From the NCBI RefSeq assembly GCF_029581195.1, contig NZ_CP120737.1, positions 2,705,001 through 2,769,000 of the forward strand: a stretch of 64,000 nucleotides of DNA, in the 5' to 3' direction. Shown piece after piece: positions 51,336-60,350 of this stretch (position 1 is the first letter of the stretch; each line of letters starts with the position of its first letter). Position numbers and translations under genes: made by a program. Under the pieces are notes generated by a model. That model was not told the DNA's origin, made no database searches, and was given only the letters and a program-made list of their open reading frames with translations. The stretch is from Solwaraspora sp. WMMD791. Its GTDB lineage: Bacteria > Actinomycetota > Actinomycetes > Mycobacteriales > Micromonosporaceae.

Positions 51336-52481
51336 ATGGTGACCACGACGGAACTGGCCACGGAGGCGATCGTGGCGGACGCCGCCGCGCGCACCGGCGT
51401 CGGGCCGGAGTCGTTCCAGTTCCTGGCCAACCTGGACCGGCTCGCGTCGAGCCTGTCCAGTGAGGCCCGGCTGACTCCGTCGGGCCGTCGGGCAGTGGCC
51501 GGCGCGCTGAGTGCAGCCCTGGTGGTGCAGGCGAGGCTGGCACAGCTGATCGAGCGGCATCCGGAGATCACCGGATGGCCGGTACCGCGGCCGGTGTTCG
51601 TCACCGGGCTGCTTCGTACCGGCACCACACTCGTGCACAATCTGCTGGCTCACCATCCGGGCCTACGGGTCCCGGCGCTGTGGGAGTTGATGAACCCGGC
51701 GGAGGACCGTGGCGACACCGAGCGGCACCGCCGGCTGGCCGACGAGGCGCAGGACTACGTCGACGAGTACAACCGGATCGCCCCGGATCTGCGGCACATC
51801 CACTACCTCGACGCGCGACGGCCGGACGAGTGCCACCGGCTGCTCGGCAACACCTTCGCCAGCATGGTCTACGAGATGCGCTACCGGATCCCCAGCTACA
51901 GCGGGTGGCTGCGGGAGCGTGACCTGACCGAGGAGTACCGCTACCACCGCCGGCAACTCCAGGCGCTGCTCTGGCGCGAGGCCGACGGCCCGGTGGTGCT
52001 GAAATGCCCGTTCCATCTGTGGTCGGTCGCCGAACTCGTCGCTGTCTACCCGGACGCACGGATCATCCAGCTGCACCGCGACCCGGCACGGACCGTGCCG
52101 TCGACGTGCAGTCTCTGCGTGGCCGTCCGGGAGGCGCGCAGCGACCAGGTCGACCGGCACGAGATCGGCCGGCAGTGGTTGGACCGCATCGGCCAGGTCA
52201 TCGGTGGGGTGACCGCAGCCCGGGAGCTGGTCCCGTCCGGGCAACTGCTCGACGTCCGCTACGCCGATCTGGTCGCGGATCCGATCGGCACCGTCGGCAG
52301 GATCTGCGACTTCATCGGCGTGCCGCTGACCGGGCCGGCCGAGTCCGCGATGCGCACCTACCTACGCGAGAACTCGCAGACCAAGCACGGCGTCCACCGG
52401 TACCGGCCGGAGGACTTCGGACTCGACGGCGCCGACCTGAACCGCCGGTTCGCCCGGTACCGCCAGACCTTCGACTGCTGA
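51336..52481 (+). CDS. PAPS-dependent sulfotransferase
   Basis: 381 aa. The phosphosulfate loop is VFVTGLLRTGTTLVHNLL (about 88-105), and the 3'-phosphate motif is IIQLHRDPARTVPSTCSL (about 243-260). The N-terminal about 80 residues are a helical extension. It is of the sulfotransferase type common in actinobacterial secondary metabolism and not closely similar to the sulfotransferase at 28900. The ATG at 51336 follows GGAAGGTG. In this cluster it may sulfate the hydroxyl of a hydroxy acid or its derivative. Confidence 0.85.
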   Translation: MVTTTELATEAIVADAAARTGVGPESFQFLANLDRLASSLSSEARLTPSGRRAVAGALSAALVVQARLAQLIERHPEITGWPVPRPVFVTGLLRTGTTLVHNLLAHHPGLRVPALWELMNPAEDRGDTERHRRLADEAQDYVDEYNRIAPDLRHIHYLDARRPDECHRLLGNTFASMVYEMRYRIPSYSGWLRERDLTEEYRYHRRQLQALLWREADGPVVLKCPFHLWSVAELVAVYPDARIIQLHRDPARTVPSTCSLCVAVREARSDQVDRHEIGRQWLDRIGQVIGGVTAARELVPSGQLLDVRYADLVADPIGTVGRICDFIGVPLTGPAESAMRTYLRENSQTKHGVHRYRPEDFGLDGADLNRRFARYRQTFDC

Positions 52482-52505
52482 CGTCCACACCGGACGACCG
52501 CACCA

Positions 52506-52551
52506 CCGCACCTCGACACCGCACCTCGACACCGTCATCGACACCGTCAGG
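52506..52551. repeat. Tandem 12-13-bp repeats before the binding-protein gene
   Basis: CCGCACCTCGACA twice, then CCGTCATCGACA and a partial CCGTCAGG, running up to the ribosome site of the 52560 gene. Confidence 0.75.
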
Positions 52552-52559
52552 AGACAACC

Positions 52560-53765
52560 ATGTCAACCGGGACACCCGAGTCGCGGGCACGTGACCTGAT
52601 CAGCTCCGTCAATGCCCAGGCAGGCCCGGACGCGTCGCCGCTGGGCATCCTGACCCCGCTCACCGGGCCCGGCGATCCGGTAGCCGGCGAGTTGATCGTC
52701 CGGGGTGCCAGCCTGGGGGCCACGTACCTGCGTGAGTCCGGCATCGCCGACCTCCGGTTCGTGGTGCAGAACGACCAGGCCAGCGCGGCGGACGAGGGGA
52801 TGCAACGGTCGGCCGTCGCCGGCCTGGCCAAGCTCGCCGTCGTCGACGACGTGCTCGCGGTGGTCGGCCAGTGGCATCTGCGCACCGCCGAACACGTCAC
52901 CCGCACCGCGGAGCTGCTCGGCGTACCGATCTTCGTGGAGAACGGGCACAACACGATCACCGCGCGGCACCGGCGGACCCTGTTCCGGACCTACTTCAGC
53001 ATCGCCGACCGGGTCCCCATGATCATCGACTTTCTGGCCGAGCAGAAGCTGCTCCGCCTCGGGATCATCGCGCCGAACACGGTCTTCGGCTCGATGATGG
53101 CCGACACCGTCGAGCAGGCCGCTGCCGCCGCCGAGGGCTTCAGCACCGTACGGTTCGACTTCGACCAGGAGTCGACCACGGAGGTCTACGACGAGCTCCG
53201 CAAGATCAAGGACTTCGAACCGGATGTGCTGATCAACTGCGGAGTCGTCCGGACGAACTACATGGTGATCAACCAGGCCACCGAGATCGGGCTGCTGCCC
53301 GGTACGCAACTGCTCGTGATGTTCCCGTTCCCGATGCGCTCGGACGACTACTGGCGGCTCGCCGGTGAGGCCGGGAACCTGGTCATCTGGCCGGCGACGA
53401 CGTACCGACCGTCGTGGCCCGGGCTCACCCCGATCGGCCGATGGTTCACCGACCGCTACTCGGCAAGTTTCGGTTCGTTCCCGCCGGACAACGCGCTGAA
53501 CGCGTTCACCGACGTGACGGTCATCGGGCAGGCGTTGGCGGCGGCCGGTGTGCCGGACCGGGAGGCGCTGCTCACCACGCTCGAAGCCGGCACCTTCGAC
53601 ACCTGGCGCGGTCCGGTCAGCTTCGACCGCGGGGCCGAGCACTGGCACCACAGCCCGCCCGAGTTCATGCTCATGCAGTACCAGGCGTACGGACAGAGCT
53701 TCGACGACGCCGCAGTGATCCATCCGGCGGCGACGCGGACCGCGACGTACCTGGCGCCACGATGA
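52560..53765 (+). CDS. Periplasmic-binding-protein-like receptor (AmiC/UrtA type) without signal peptide
   Basis: 401 aa. Type 1 PBP fold of the Leu/amide/urea-binding family: PLGILTPLTGPGDPVAGELIVRGASLGATYL, then FVENGHNTIT and FEPDVLINCGVVRTNYM, and SFPPDNALNAFTDVTVIGQAL. The N-terminus (STGTPESRARDLISSVNAQ) has no signal peptide or lipobox, and no permease or ATPase gene is nearby. It is probably a cytoplasmic sensor, like AmiC. The ATG at 52560 follows CAGGAG. It is coupled (ATGA) to the TPP enzyme gene. Confidence 0.8.
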   Translation: MSTGTPESRARDLISSVNAQAGPDASPLGILTPLTGPGDPVAGELIVRGASLGATYLRESGIADLRFVVQNDQASAADEGMQRSAVAGLAKLAVVDDVLAVVGQWHLRTAEHVTRTAELLGVPIFVENGHNTITARHRRTLFRTYFSIADRVPMIIDFLAEQKLLRLGIIAPNTVFGSMMADTVEQAAAAAEGFSTVRFDFDQESTTEVYDELRKIKDFEPDVLINCGVVRTNYMVINQATEIGLLPGTQLLVMFPFPMRSDDYWRLAGEAGNLVIWPATTYRPSWPGLTPIGRWFTDRYSASFGSFPPDNALNAFTDVTVIGQALAAAGVPDREALLTTLEAGTFDTWRGPVSFDRGAEHWHHSPPEFMLMQYQAYGQSFDDAAVIHPAATRTATYLAPR

Positions 53766-55471
53766 GTACGGCGACGAGTACGGCGGCGGCCCCGCCCGGG
53801 TCGCCGCCGCAGAAGCGGCGTTCGGAGACACCCGCGACCGCGGCGGAGGCCCTCGTCGCCACGCTGCTCGCCCACGGCGTGGACCGGATCTTCTGCGTCG
53901 CTGGCGAGAGCTATCTCGACGTATTGGACGTCCTGCACGACACGCCTCAGATCGACGTGGTCACCAGCCGGCACGAAGGGTCAGCCGGCTTCGCCGCCCT
54001 GGCCGACGCGAAACTCACCCGGCGCGCCGGCGTGGTCCTGGTCAACCGGGGGCCGGGCGCGACCAACGCGGCCATCGCCCTGCACTCCGCCCAGCAGGAC
54101 GCCACCCCGTTGCTACTCGTCGTCGGCCACGTACGTCACAGCGAGATCGGCCGGGGCGGCTTTCAGGAGATGAACTACGAACTCACCTTCGGCGACGTCG
54201 CCAAAGGGGTGTGGACGGTGACCGACGCTCGTCGTGTCGCCGAGACCGTACGGCGGGCGCTGCGACTGGCCGAGGCGGGCGCGCCGGGCCCGGTCGTCGT
54301 GGTGGTCCCGGAGGACCTGCTCGGTCAGGCCACCACCGCCCAGCCCGCCGCGCCGGTCCCCGCCGCCAGCCCCGGCTACCTGCCCGACGACGTGCTGCGG
54401 TGCGCCGCGCTGCTGTCGCAGGCCAGGTCGCCCCTGCTGGTGGTGGGCGACCGGCTCGGCGACGACGAAGGCCGCGAGGCGATCCGGTACGCCGCGCAGC
54501 GGCTGCGGCTGCCGGTCGTGACCGCCAACAAGCGGCAGGACCTGGTCGACAACGACCACAGCGGGTACGTGGGACACCTGCACCTGGGCACTGACGCCGC
54601 TCGCTGGGAGCTGTTCGACGAAGCCGACCTGGTGCTGGCGATCGGCACCCGGCTCGACGCGATCACCAGCAGATCGTTCAACTGGCCCGATCCGGCCCGC
54701 AGCCGGCTGGTGCACGTCTATCCCGATCCGGCCTGGCTGGGCCGGGTGCACCGGCCCGACCTGCCGGTCCTGGCCGACCCGGGCACCTTCCTCACCGCGC
54801 TGACCGACGCCTGCGAGGCGGATCCGGGCCGCTGGTCCGATTGGACCAGCCGACTACGGGCACGACAGGTGGAGTCGACGCGGTGGCACCCGGTGGACGC
54901 CCCGGACGGCGTGCCGTTCGGGGCCGTCGTGGCCGCGATCGACGCGGCGTTCGACGACGCCGTGTTCACTGTGGATGCCGGCAACTTCAGCACCTGGGTG
55001 CACCGGTACCTGCGGACCACCGGTCGCCGTCGGCTGCTCGGCATGTCCGGTGGCGCGATGGGGTTCGGCGTACCGGGAGGGGTGGCCGCCGCGCTGCGCG
55101 AACCGCACCGCCGGGTCGTCGCGTTCGTCGGCGACGGCGGTTTCCTGATGACCGGCACCGAGCTGGCGACGGCCGTCGCACGGCGGTCGCGGCTGATCGT
55201 GGTCGTCGCCGACAACGGCTCGTACGGCACCATCCGGCAGCACCAGGAGCGGGCGTACCCCGGCCGCCGGGTCGCCACCGACCTGGCCAACCCGGATTTC
55301 GCCGCGATGGCGTGGGCCTTCGGGGCGACCGGTCTTTCCGTGCGTTGCGTCGAGGACGTCGAACAGGCCGTGCCGGTCGCCGTCGACTGCGACGGCCCGG
55401 TCGTCGTGCACGTGCGCACCAGCCTGGAGTGGATCTCGGCCTACCAGAAGCTGCCCGGCGTCGAACGGTAG
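53762..55471 (+). CDS. Thiamine-diphosphate-dependent enzyme (acetolactate synthase-like)
   Basis: 569 aa. The PYR domain has the catalytic Glu in FCVAGESYLDVLDVL (Glu49) and ENAG-like GATNAAIALHSAQQDATPLL. The PP domain carries the ThDP/Mg motif VGDGGFLMTG through VVADNGSYG (from about 457). Enzymes of this family decarboxylate 2-oxo acids and may transfer the aldehyde unit. There is no small regulatory subunit, so it is probably not a housekeeping IlvB. It would act on the 2-oxo acid shared by the neighbouring dehydrogenases. The ATG overlaps the previous stop (ATGA). Confidence 0.88.
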   Translation: MSTATSTAAAPPGSPPQKRRSETPATAAEALVATLLAHGVDRIFCVAGESYLDVLDVLHDTPQIDVVTSRHEGSAGFAALADAKLTRRAGVVLVNRGPGATNAAIALHSAQQDATPLLLVVGHVRHSEIGRGGFQEMNYELTFGDVAKGVWTVTDARRVAETVRRALRLAEAGAPGPVVVVVPEDLLGQATTAQPAAPVPAASPGYLPDDVLRCAALLSQARSPLLVVGDRLGDDEGREAIRYAAQRLRLPVVTANKRQDLVDNDHSGYVGHLHLGTDAARWELFDEADLVLAIGTRLDAITSRSFNWPDPARSRLVHVYPDPAWLGRVHRPDLPVLADPGTFLTALTDACEADPGRWSDWTSRLRARQVESTRWHPVDAPDGVPFGAVVAAIDAAFDDAVFTVDAGNFSTWVHRYLRTTGRRRLLGMSGGAMGFGVPGGVAAALREPHRRVVAFVGDGGFLMTGTELATAVARRSRLIVVVADNGSYGTIRQHQERAYPGRRVATDLANPDFAAMAWAFGATGLSVRCVEDVEQAVPVAVDCDGPVVVHVRTSLEWISAYQKLPGVER

Positions 55472-55508
55472 CCGGGCCGCACAGCGACCGAACAGGAGGA
55501 AACACGCC

Positions 55509-56912
55509 GTGACGTTCACCGCCGAGGTACGGCAGATCGTTGGCGACGAGCACTGTCTGGAAGGACCGGATCTCGATCCCCGCTACGCACAGGACCTCTG
55601 GGGCAGCGACCGCGTCGGCGACCCCCGGCTGGTGGTCCGACCGGCCGACACGCGGCAGGTGTCGCAGCTGCTGCGACTCTGCTCGGCACACGGCCGGCCG
55701 GTCGTGCCGCAGGGCGGCATGACCGGCCTGGTCTCCGGTGGGGTGCCCGGTCCCGACGAGGTGGTGCTGTCGCTGGAGCGGATGAACACCATCGAGGAAC
55801 TCGACCCGACCACCCGGACCATGACCGTCCAGGCCGGCTGCACCCTCGCCCAGGTGCAGGACCTCGCCGCCGAGCACGGGCTGATGTTCCCGCTCGACGT
55901 GGCGCCGAGGGCGACCGCCACCATCGGCGGCAACGTGGCGACGAACGCCGGCGGGCTCCGCGTCCTGTTGTACGGCATGATGCGCGACCTGGTCCTCGGC
56001 GTCGAGGCGGTGCTGGCCGACGGCACGGTGATCGACGGTCTGCACAAGCTGGTCAAGAACAACGCCGGATACGACCTGAAACACCTCTTCATCGGTACGG
56101 AGGGCACCCTGGGGGTGGTGACCCGGGCGACGCTGCGGCTCTCCCCCGCCCCTACCACCCGCTACGCCGCGATGTGCGGGTTGCCGGGCCTGGACGCGGC
56201 CCGCGAACTGCTGCACCGGTTGCAGTCCGGACTGCCCGGCATGATCAGCGCCTACGAGGCGATGTGGGACAGCGCCTACGAGGTGCTGCTCCCGCTGGCG
56301 GACGAGATGGTCCTGCCACTCAAGGGCAGCTACCCCATGTACGTACTGGTCGAATGCTCCGGTGTGGACGCAGAGCGGGACTTCGAACGGTTCTCGGCAG
56401 CGCTCGCCGGCAGCGGCGACATCGTCTCCGAGTCGGTGCTCGCCCGGACACCGCAGGAGGTCGGCGCGCTCTGGGCGGTCCGGGAGCGGATCCCCAAGGA
56501 GGTGCTGAAGATGCAGCCGCTGTTCGGTTTCGACCTCAGTCTGCCCGCCGCCCGGTTGGCGCGCTACCTGCAGGAGATCCAGGAGGAGCTGCGTAGCCAC
56601 TGGGCGGCCGTGCGGCTCATCGTCTTCGGTCATCTCGGCGACGGCAACGTCCACATCGCGGTGGTGACGGGCGAGAGCACCCGGCAACGCAAGTCACAGG
56701 TGGAGGAGATCGTCTACCGGGCCATCGCCCGCCACGAGGGGTCCATCTCGGCCGAACACGGCATCGGTTTCGAGAAGCTGCCCTATCTCGGCTACTCCCG
56801 CAAGCCGACGGAGATCGCGCTGATGCGGTTACTGAAGCAGACCCTCGACGCCGGCAACATCCTCAACCCGGGCCGGGTCCTGCCGGTGCAGCCCGATGGA
56901 GGTCGGAGTTGA
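55509..56912 (+). CDS. FAD-linked 2-hydroxyacid dehydrogenase (GlcD/D-lactate type)
   Basis: 467 aa. The FAD-binding PCMH domain has VVPQGGMTGLVSGGVPGPDEVVLSL (about 60-84), DVAPRATATIGGNVATNAGG and NNAGYDLKHLFIGTEGTLG. The C-terminal domain has VFGHLGDGNVHIAVV and SAEHGIGFEKL. It oxidises a D-2-hydroxy acid to the 2-oxo acid and passes electrons to a quinone or cytochrome. This is the reverse of the NAD-linked D-2-hydroxyacid dehydrogenases in the cluster. The GTG at 55509 follows GGAGGAAAC. Confidence 0.92.
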   Translation: MTFTAEVRQIVGDEHCLEGPDLDPRYAQDLWGSDRVGDPRLVVRPADTRQVSQLLRLCSAHGRPVVPQGGMTGLVSGGVPGPDEVVLSLERMNTIEELDPTTRTMTVQAGCTLAQVQDLAAEHGLMFPLDVAPRATATIGGNVATNAGGLRVLLYGMMRDLVLGVEAVLADGTVIDGLHKLVKNNAGYDLKHLFIGTEGTLGVVTRATLRLSPAPTTRYAAMCGLPGLDAARELLHRLQSGLPGMISAYEAMWDSAYEVLLPLADEMVLPLKGSYPMYVLVECSGVDAERDFERFSAALAGSGDIVSESVLARTPQEVGALWAVRERIPKEVLKMQPLFGFDLSLPAARLARYLQEIQEELRSHWAAVRLIVFGHLGDGNVHIAVVTGESTRQRKSQVEEIVYRAIARHEGSISAEHGIGFEKLPYLGYSRKPTEIALMRLLKQTLDAGNILNPGRVLPVQPDGGRS

Positions 56913-58108
56913 CCACCAGCCAGCAGGCCCCACTGCAAGCCGCACCGCAGGCCCCACTGCGGGCCGCGATGCGACCGTTCGGCGTCTCGGTCTTCTCCCG
57001 GGTGACCGAACTCGCCACCCGGCACTCGGCGATCAACCTGGCCCAGGGATTCCCCGACTTCGACCCGCCGGCGGCCCTGATCGGGGCCGCCGAGGAGGCG
57101 ATGCGCCAGCACGTCAACCAGTACGCGCCCAGCCCGGGACTGCCCGTACTGCGCCGGGCGGTGGCGGCGCACAGCGAACGCCACTACGGCGTCGGCTACG
57201 ACCCGGACACCGAGGTGACCATCACCGCAGGAGCCACCGAGGCAATGTGGTCGGCCACGACGGCGCTGCTCGAACCAGGTGACGAGGCGGTGATCATCGA
57301 GCCGTACTACGAGACGTACGCGCCGTGCGTGGTGGCGGCCGGCGGGACGGTACGGTTCGTCCCGACCACGTTCCCGGACTTCCAGATCGACCTGGATCGG
57401 CTGGCCGCGGCGTTCAGCCCGCGTACCCGGCTGGTCTTCGTCAACTCGCCCGGCAACCCGAGCGGTCGGCTGATCACCCCGGAGGAGTACGTCGTCCTCG
57501 CTGAGCTGGCCGAACGCTACGACGCGTACCTGATCTCCGACGAGACGTACGAACATCTGACCTACGACCGCCGCTCGCACCTACGGGCGTCGGCGGTGCC
57601 CGGCTGCCGGGACCGGACCCTGGTCCTGTCGTCGGCCTCCAAAACGTTCAGCGCGACCGGCTGGCGGGTCGGCTGGGTCCTGGCACCGCCGCCGGTCACC
57701 GAGGCGATCCGCCGGGTCCACCAGTTCGTCACCTTCGCCGCTCCATCGCCCCTGCAGTGGGCGGTGGCGGCGGCGCTGGACGCCAGCGGGTACGACGACT
57801 ACCTCGACGAGCTGGCCGCCGATTACCACGCCCGCCGCGACGTGCTGCTGAGCTACCTCGCCCGGACCGAGTTGTCGGCCGTCGCCCCCGAAGGCGGGTA
57901 CTTCGTGATGGCGCGCTGCCCCGGTGACGACGTCGCCTGGTGCGAGGACCTCGCTGCCCGGGTACGGGTCGCGGCGATCCCGGGCTCGGCCTTCTACCAC
58001 GACCGCAGCGGCGGCCGGGACCTGGTGCGGTTCGCGTTCTGCAAGCAGTTGCCGACCCTGCACGAGGCCGGCGCCCGGTTGACCGGACAAACCATGCCGA
58101 CGGGCTGA
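56909..58108 (+). CDS. Class I/II aminotransferase
   Basis: 399 aa. PLP Lys245 is in SSASKTFSATGWRVGW, with NPSGRLIT (about 183-190) and SDETYEHLTY (about 210-219). The INLAQGFPDFDPP opening is typical of kynurenine/methionine aminotransferase-like enzymes. It interconverts an amino acid and a 2-oxo acid. The TTG at 56909 is supported by GGAGG 8 bp upstream and overlaps the previous stop (TTGA). Residues 1-20 include a repeated QAPL element. Confidence 0.9.
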   Translation: MTTSQQAPLQAAPQAPLRAAMRPFGVSVFSRVTELATRHSAINLAQGFPDFDPPAALIGAAEEAMRQHVNQYAPSPGLPVLRRAVAAHSERHYGVGYDPDTEVTITAGATEAMWSATTALLEPGDEAVIIEPYYETYAPCVVAAGGTVRFVPTTFPDFQIDLDRLAAAFSPRTRLVFVNSPGNPSGRLITPEEYVVLAELAERYDAYLISDETYEHLTYDRRSHLRASAVPGCRDRTLVLSSASKTFSATGWRVGWVLAPPPVTEAIRRVHQFVTFAAPSPLQWAVAAALDASGYDDYLDELAADYHARRDVLLSYLARTELSAVAPEGGYFVMARCPGDDVAWCEDLAARVRVAAIPGSAFYHDRSGGRDLVRFAFCKQLPTLHEAGARLTGQTMPTG

Positions 58109-58129
58109 ACCGGCACACAGGAGGACTTC

Positions 58130-58900
58130 ATGCGGTTCACGGACCAGGTCGCGGTGATCAGCGGTGGTACCGGAGGCATCGGCACCGCCATCGCCCGCCG
58201 GCTGCTCGACGAGGGTTCCCACGCGGTCGTGGTGACCGGTCGCGACGAGCGGCGGGGCACCGCCGCCGCACGTGCGCTCGGCGCCGGCGCCCACTTCCGC
58301 GCCCAGGACGTCACCGACGAGAAGGGCTGGTCGGTGCTGCTGGCCGAGGTCGTGGAACGGTTCGGCCGGCTGGACGTGCTGGTCAACAACGCGGGTACGG
58401 CGTCCGACGGCACACCGCAGGACATCGGTTCCATCTCGTTGCAGAGTTGGCACCGGCTGTTCGCCACGAACCTCGACGGCGTCTTCCTCGGCTGCCGGGC
58501 GGCGGTCGAGGTGATGGCGGCGGCCGGCGGCGGTTCCATCGTCAACGTGTCGTCGACCGCCGCGCTGATGTCGACGCCCCGGTTCGTGGCGTACGGGGCG
58601 GCGAAGGCCGCCGTCACCCAGCTGACGAAGTCGGTGGCGGTGCACTGCGCCCGGCTCGGCAACGGGGTCCGGTGCAACTCGGTGCACCCGTCGCTGATCG
58701 GCACCGACCTCGGCGACGACATCCTGCGGATGTTCGACGACGACGTCGAGCAGGCCCGGTCGACGTACCTGACCCGGGTGCCCATGGGGCAGTTGGGCAC
58801 CCCGACCGACGTCGCCGCCGCCGTGGCCTACCTGGCCAGTACCGACGCCGCCTACGTCACCGGCGCCCAGATCGTGGTGGGCGGTGGCCTGGGGGTATGA
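58130..58900 (+). CDS. Short-chain dehydrogenase/reductase
   Basis: 256 aa classical SDR. The cofactor site is VISGGTGGIGTAIARRLL (GxxxGIG at 12-18), LVNNAGTA is at about 85-92, a Ser lies in VNVSSTAAL and YGAAKAAVTQL (Tyr-x3-Lys) follows. The specificity is unknown. The ATG at 58130 follows AGGAGG. Its stop overlaps the antiporter start (ATGA). In the cluster it would oxidise or reduce a hydroxyl or keto group of the pathway intermediate. Confidence 0.9.
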   Translation: MRFTDQVAVISGGTGGIGTAIARRLLDEGSHAVVVTGRDERRGTAAARALGAGAHFRAQDVTDEKGWSVLLAEVVERFGRLDVLVNNAGTASDGTPQDIGSISLQSWHRLFATNLDGVFLGCRAAVEVMAAAGGGSIVNVSSTAALMSTPRFVAYGAAKAAVTQLTKSVAVHCARLGNGVRCNSVHPSLIGTDLGDDILRMFDDDVEQARSTYLTRVPMGQLGTPTDVAAAVAYLASTDAAYVTGAQIVVGGGLGV

Positions 58901-60336
58901 GCATGGACGTCGACGAACCACGAACACCCGACCATCCGCGGGTCGGCCGGATCCGTACGCCCGCCACGTACCTGTTGGTCGTGGTGCTGCCGTTGCTGGC
59001 CGTGGTGGCCCTGGTCGGCACCGCCGGCCGGTGGACGGGCCCGACCGGCGGGGGCACCGACGGTACGCACGGCGCCGACGGGTTGCTGGGCCGGCTGCTG
59101 CTCGCGGTGGCGATCATCGTGGCGTCGGCGGCGGCCGGCGGCACCCTGGCCCGCAGGCTCGGGCAGCCCGCCGTACTCGGCGAGCTCACCGTCGGGCTGT
59201 TACTGGGACCGTCGGCGCTGGGTGCGGTGCTGCCAGCCGCGCAGCAGTGGCTCTTTCCGGCGTTCATCCTGCCGCACCTGGACGCGCTGGCTCAGCTGGG
59301 TGTCATCCTCTTCATGTTCCTGGTGGGCGGGGAGCTCGACGTCCGACTGCTGCGCCGGGCCGGCGGCCGAGGTCTGGTGATCGGACACGCCGCGGTCGTG
59401 GTGCCGCTGCTGGCCGGGGTGGTGTTCGCGCTGACCCTGGCCGGGTCCTACCGGCCGGACGGGGTCGCGAAAACCTCGTTCACCCTGTTCATCGGCGTCT
59501 GCTTCGCGATCAGCGCGTTCCCGGTGCTCGCCCGGATCCTCGTCGAGCAGGGGTTGATCCGTACGCCGTTGGGGACCACCGGGCTGACCGCCGCCGGGGT
59601 CGGCGACGTCACCGCGTGGTGTCTGCTGTTGGTGGTGGTCACCGGCCTGCGTGGCACGTCACCGGCGGCGGCGATCCGGTCCGCCATACTGGTGGCGCTG
59701 TTCACCGCCGTGATGCTGTTGTTCGTCCGGCCGCTGCTGGCTCAGCTGCTCGCCTGGGCCGAACGTGATGGCCGACCCGGCGCCGGGCTGTTCACCGCGC
59801 TCATCGCGCTGGTACTGGTCTGCGCGCTGGCCACCGAGCTGATCGGGGTACACGCGATCTTCGGTGCCTTCCTGGCCGGCGTGGTGATGCCCCGGGGCTC
59901 AGCGACCGCCCGCGAACTGTACACCCGGGTCGAGGGGGTCGCGATGTGGCTGATGCTGCCGGTCTTCTTCGTCGTCATCGGGCAGCAGATCGACCTGACC
60001 GCGCTGCGCCTGGGCGACCAGTGGTGGCTGTGCCTGGCGATCCTGGTGATCGCCGTGGCCAGCAAGGTCACCGGAGCCGCGGTGGCCACCGTGGCCAGCG
60101 GCGGGAGCCGCCGCGACGGCCTCGCGTTCGGCGTGATGCTGAACTGCCGGGGCCTGACCGAACTCATCGTCCTCAGCATGGGCCTGCAACTCGGCGTGCT
60201 GAACCACGAGCTGTTCGCCATGTTCATCGTCATGGCGTTGCTGACCACCGCGATGACCGGACCGTTGCTGCGCCGGGTCGTTCCGGCCAGCGTCCGGTTC
60301 GCCGCGGCCGACATCCAGCCGACCCGACCCCGCTAG
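58897..60336 (+). CDS. CPA2-family cation:proton antiporter (KefB-like)
   Basis: 479 aa with about twelve membrane helices. GRQ-type motifs of the Na+/H+ exchanger domain are visible: RRLGQPAVLGELTVGLLLGPSALG (about 80-103), FTLFIGVCFAISAFPVLARIL, then GLTAAGVGDVTAWCLLL with the conserved Asp pair region and GVMLNCRGLTELIVLSMGLQLG. It exchanges K+ or Na+ for H+. There is no RCK domain. The ATG at 58897 overlaps the SDR stop. The role in the cluster is unclear: export of an acidic product or pH/ion balance. Confidence 0.88.
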   Translation: MSMDVDEPRTPDHPRVGRIRTPATYLLVVVLPLLAVVALVGTAGRWTGPTGGGTDGTHGADGLLGRLLLAVAIIVASAAAGGTLARRLGQPAVLGELTVGLLLGPSALGAVLPAAQQWLFPAFILPHLDALAQLGVILFMFLVGGELDVRLLRRAGGRGLVIGHAAVVVPLLAGVVFALTLAGSYRPDGVAKTSFTLFIGVCFAISAFPVLARILVEQGLIRTPLGTTGLTAAGVGDVTAWCLLLVVVTGLRGTSPAAAIRSAILVALFTAVMLLFVRPLLAQLLAWAERDGRPGAGLFTALIALVLVCALATELIGVHAIFGAFLAGVVMPRGSATARELYTRVEGVAMWLMLPVFFVVIGQQIDLTALRLGDQWWLCLAILVIAVASKVTGAAVATVASGGSRRDGLAFGVMLNCRGLTELIVLSMGLQLGVLNHELFAMFIVMALLTTAMTGPLLRRVVPASVRFAAADIQPTRPR

Positions 60337-60350
60337 GCAGGTGACCTCAG

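Noticed and set aside
53762-55471. Assignment of the TPP enzyme as sulfopyruvate decarboxylase or sulfoacetaldehyde acetyltransferase
   Set aside because: Attractive with the sulfur-related neighbours, but no diagnostic substrate residues could be recognised. Left as a general acetolactate synthase-like enzyme.
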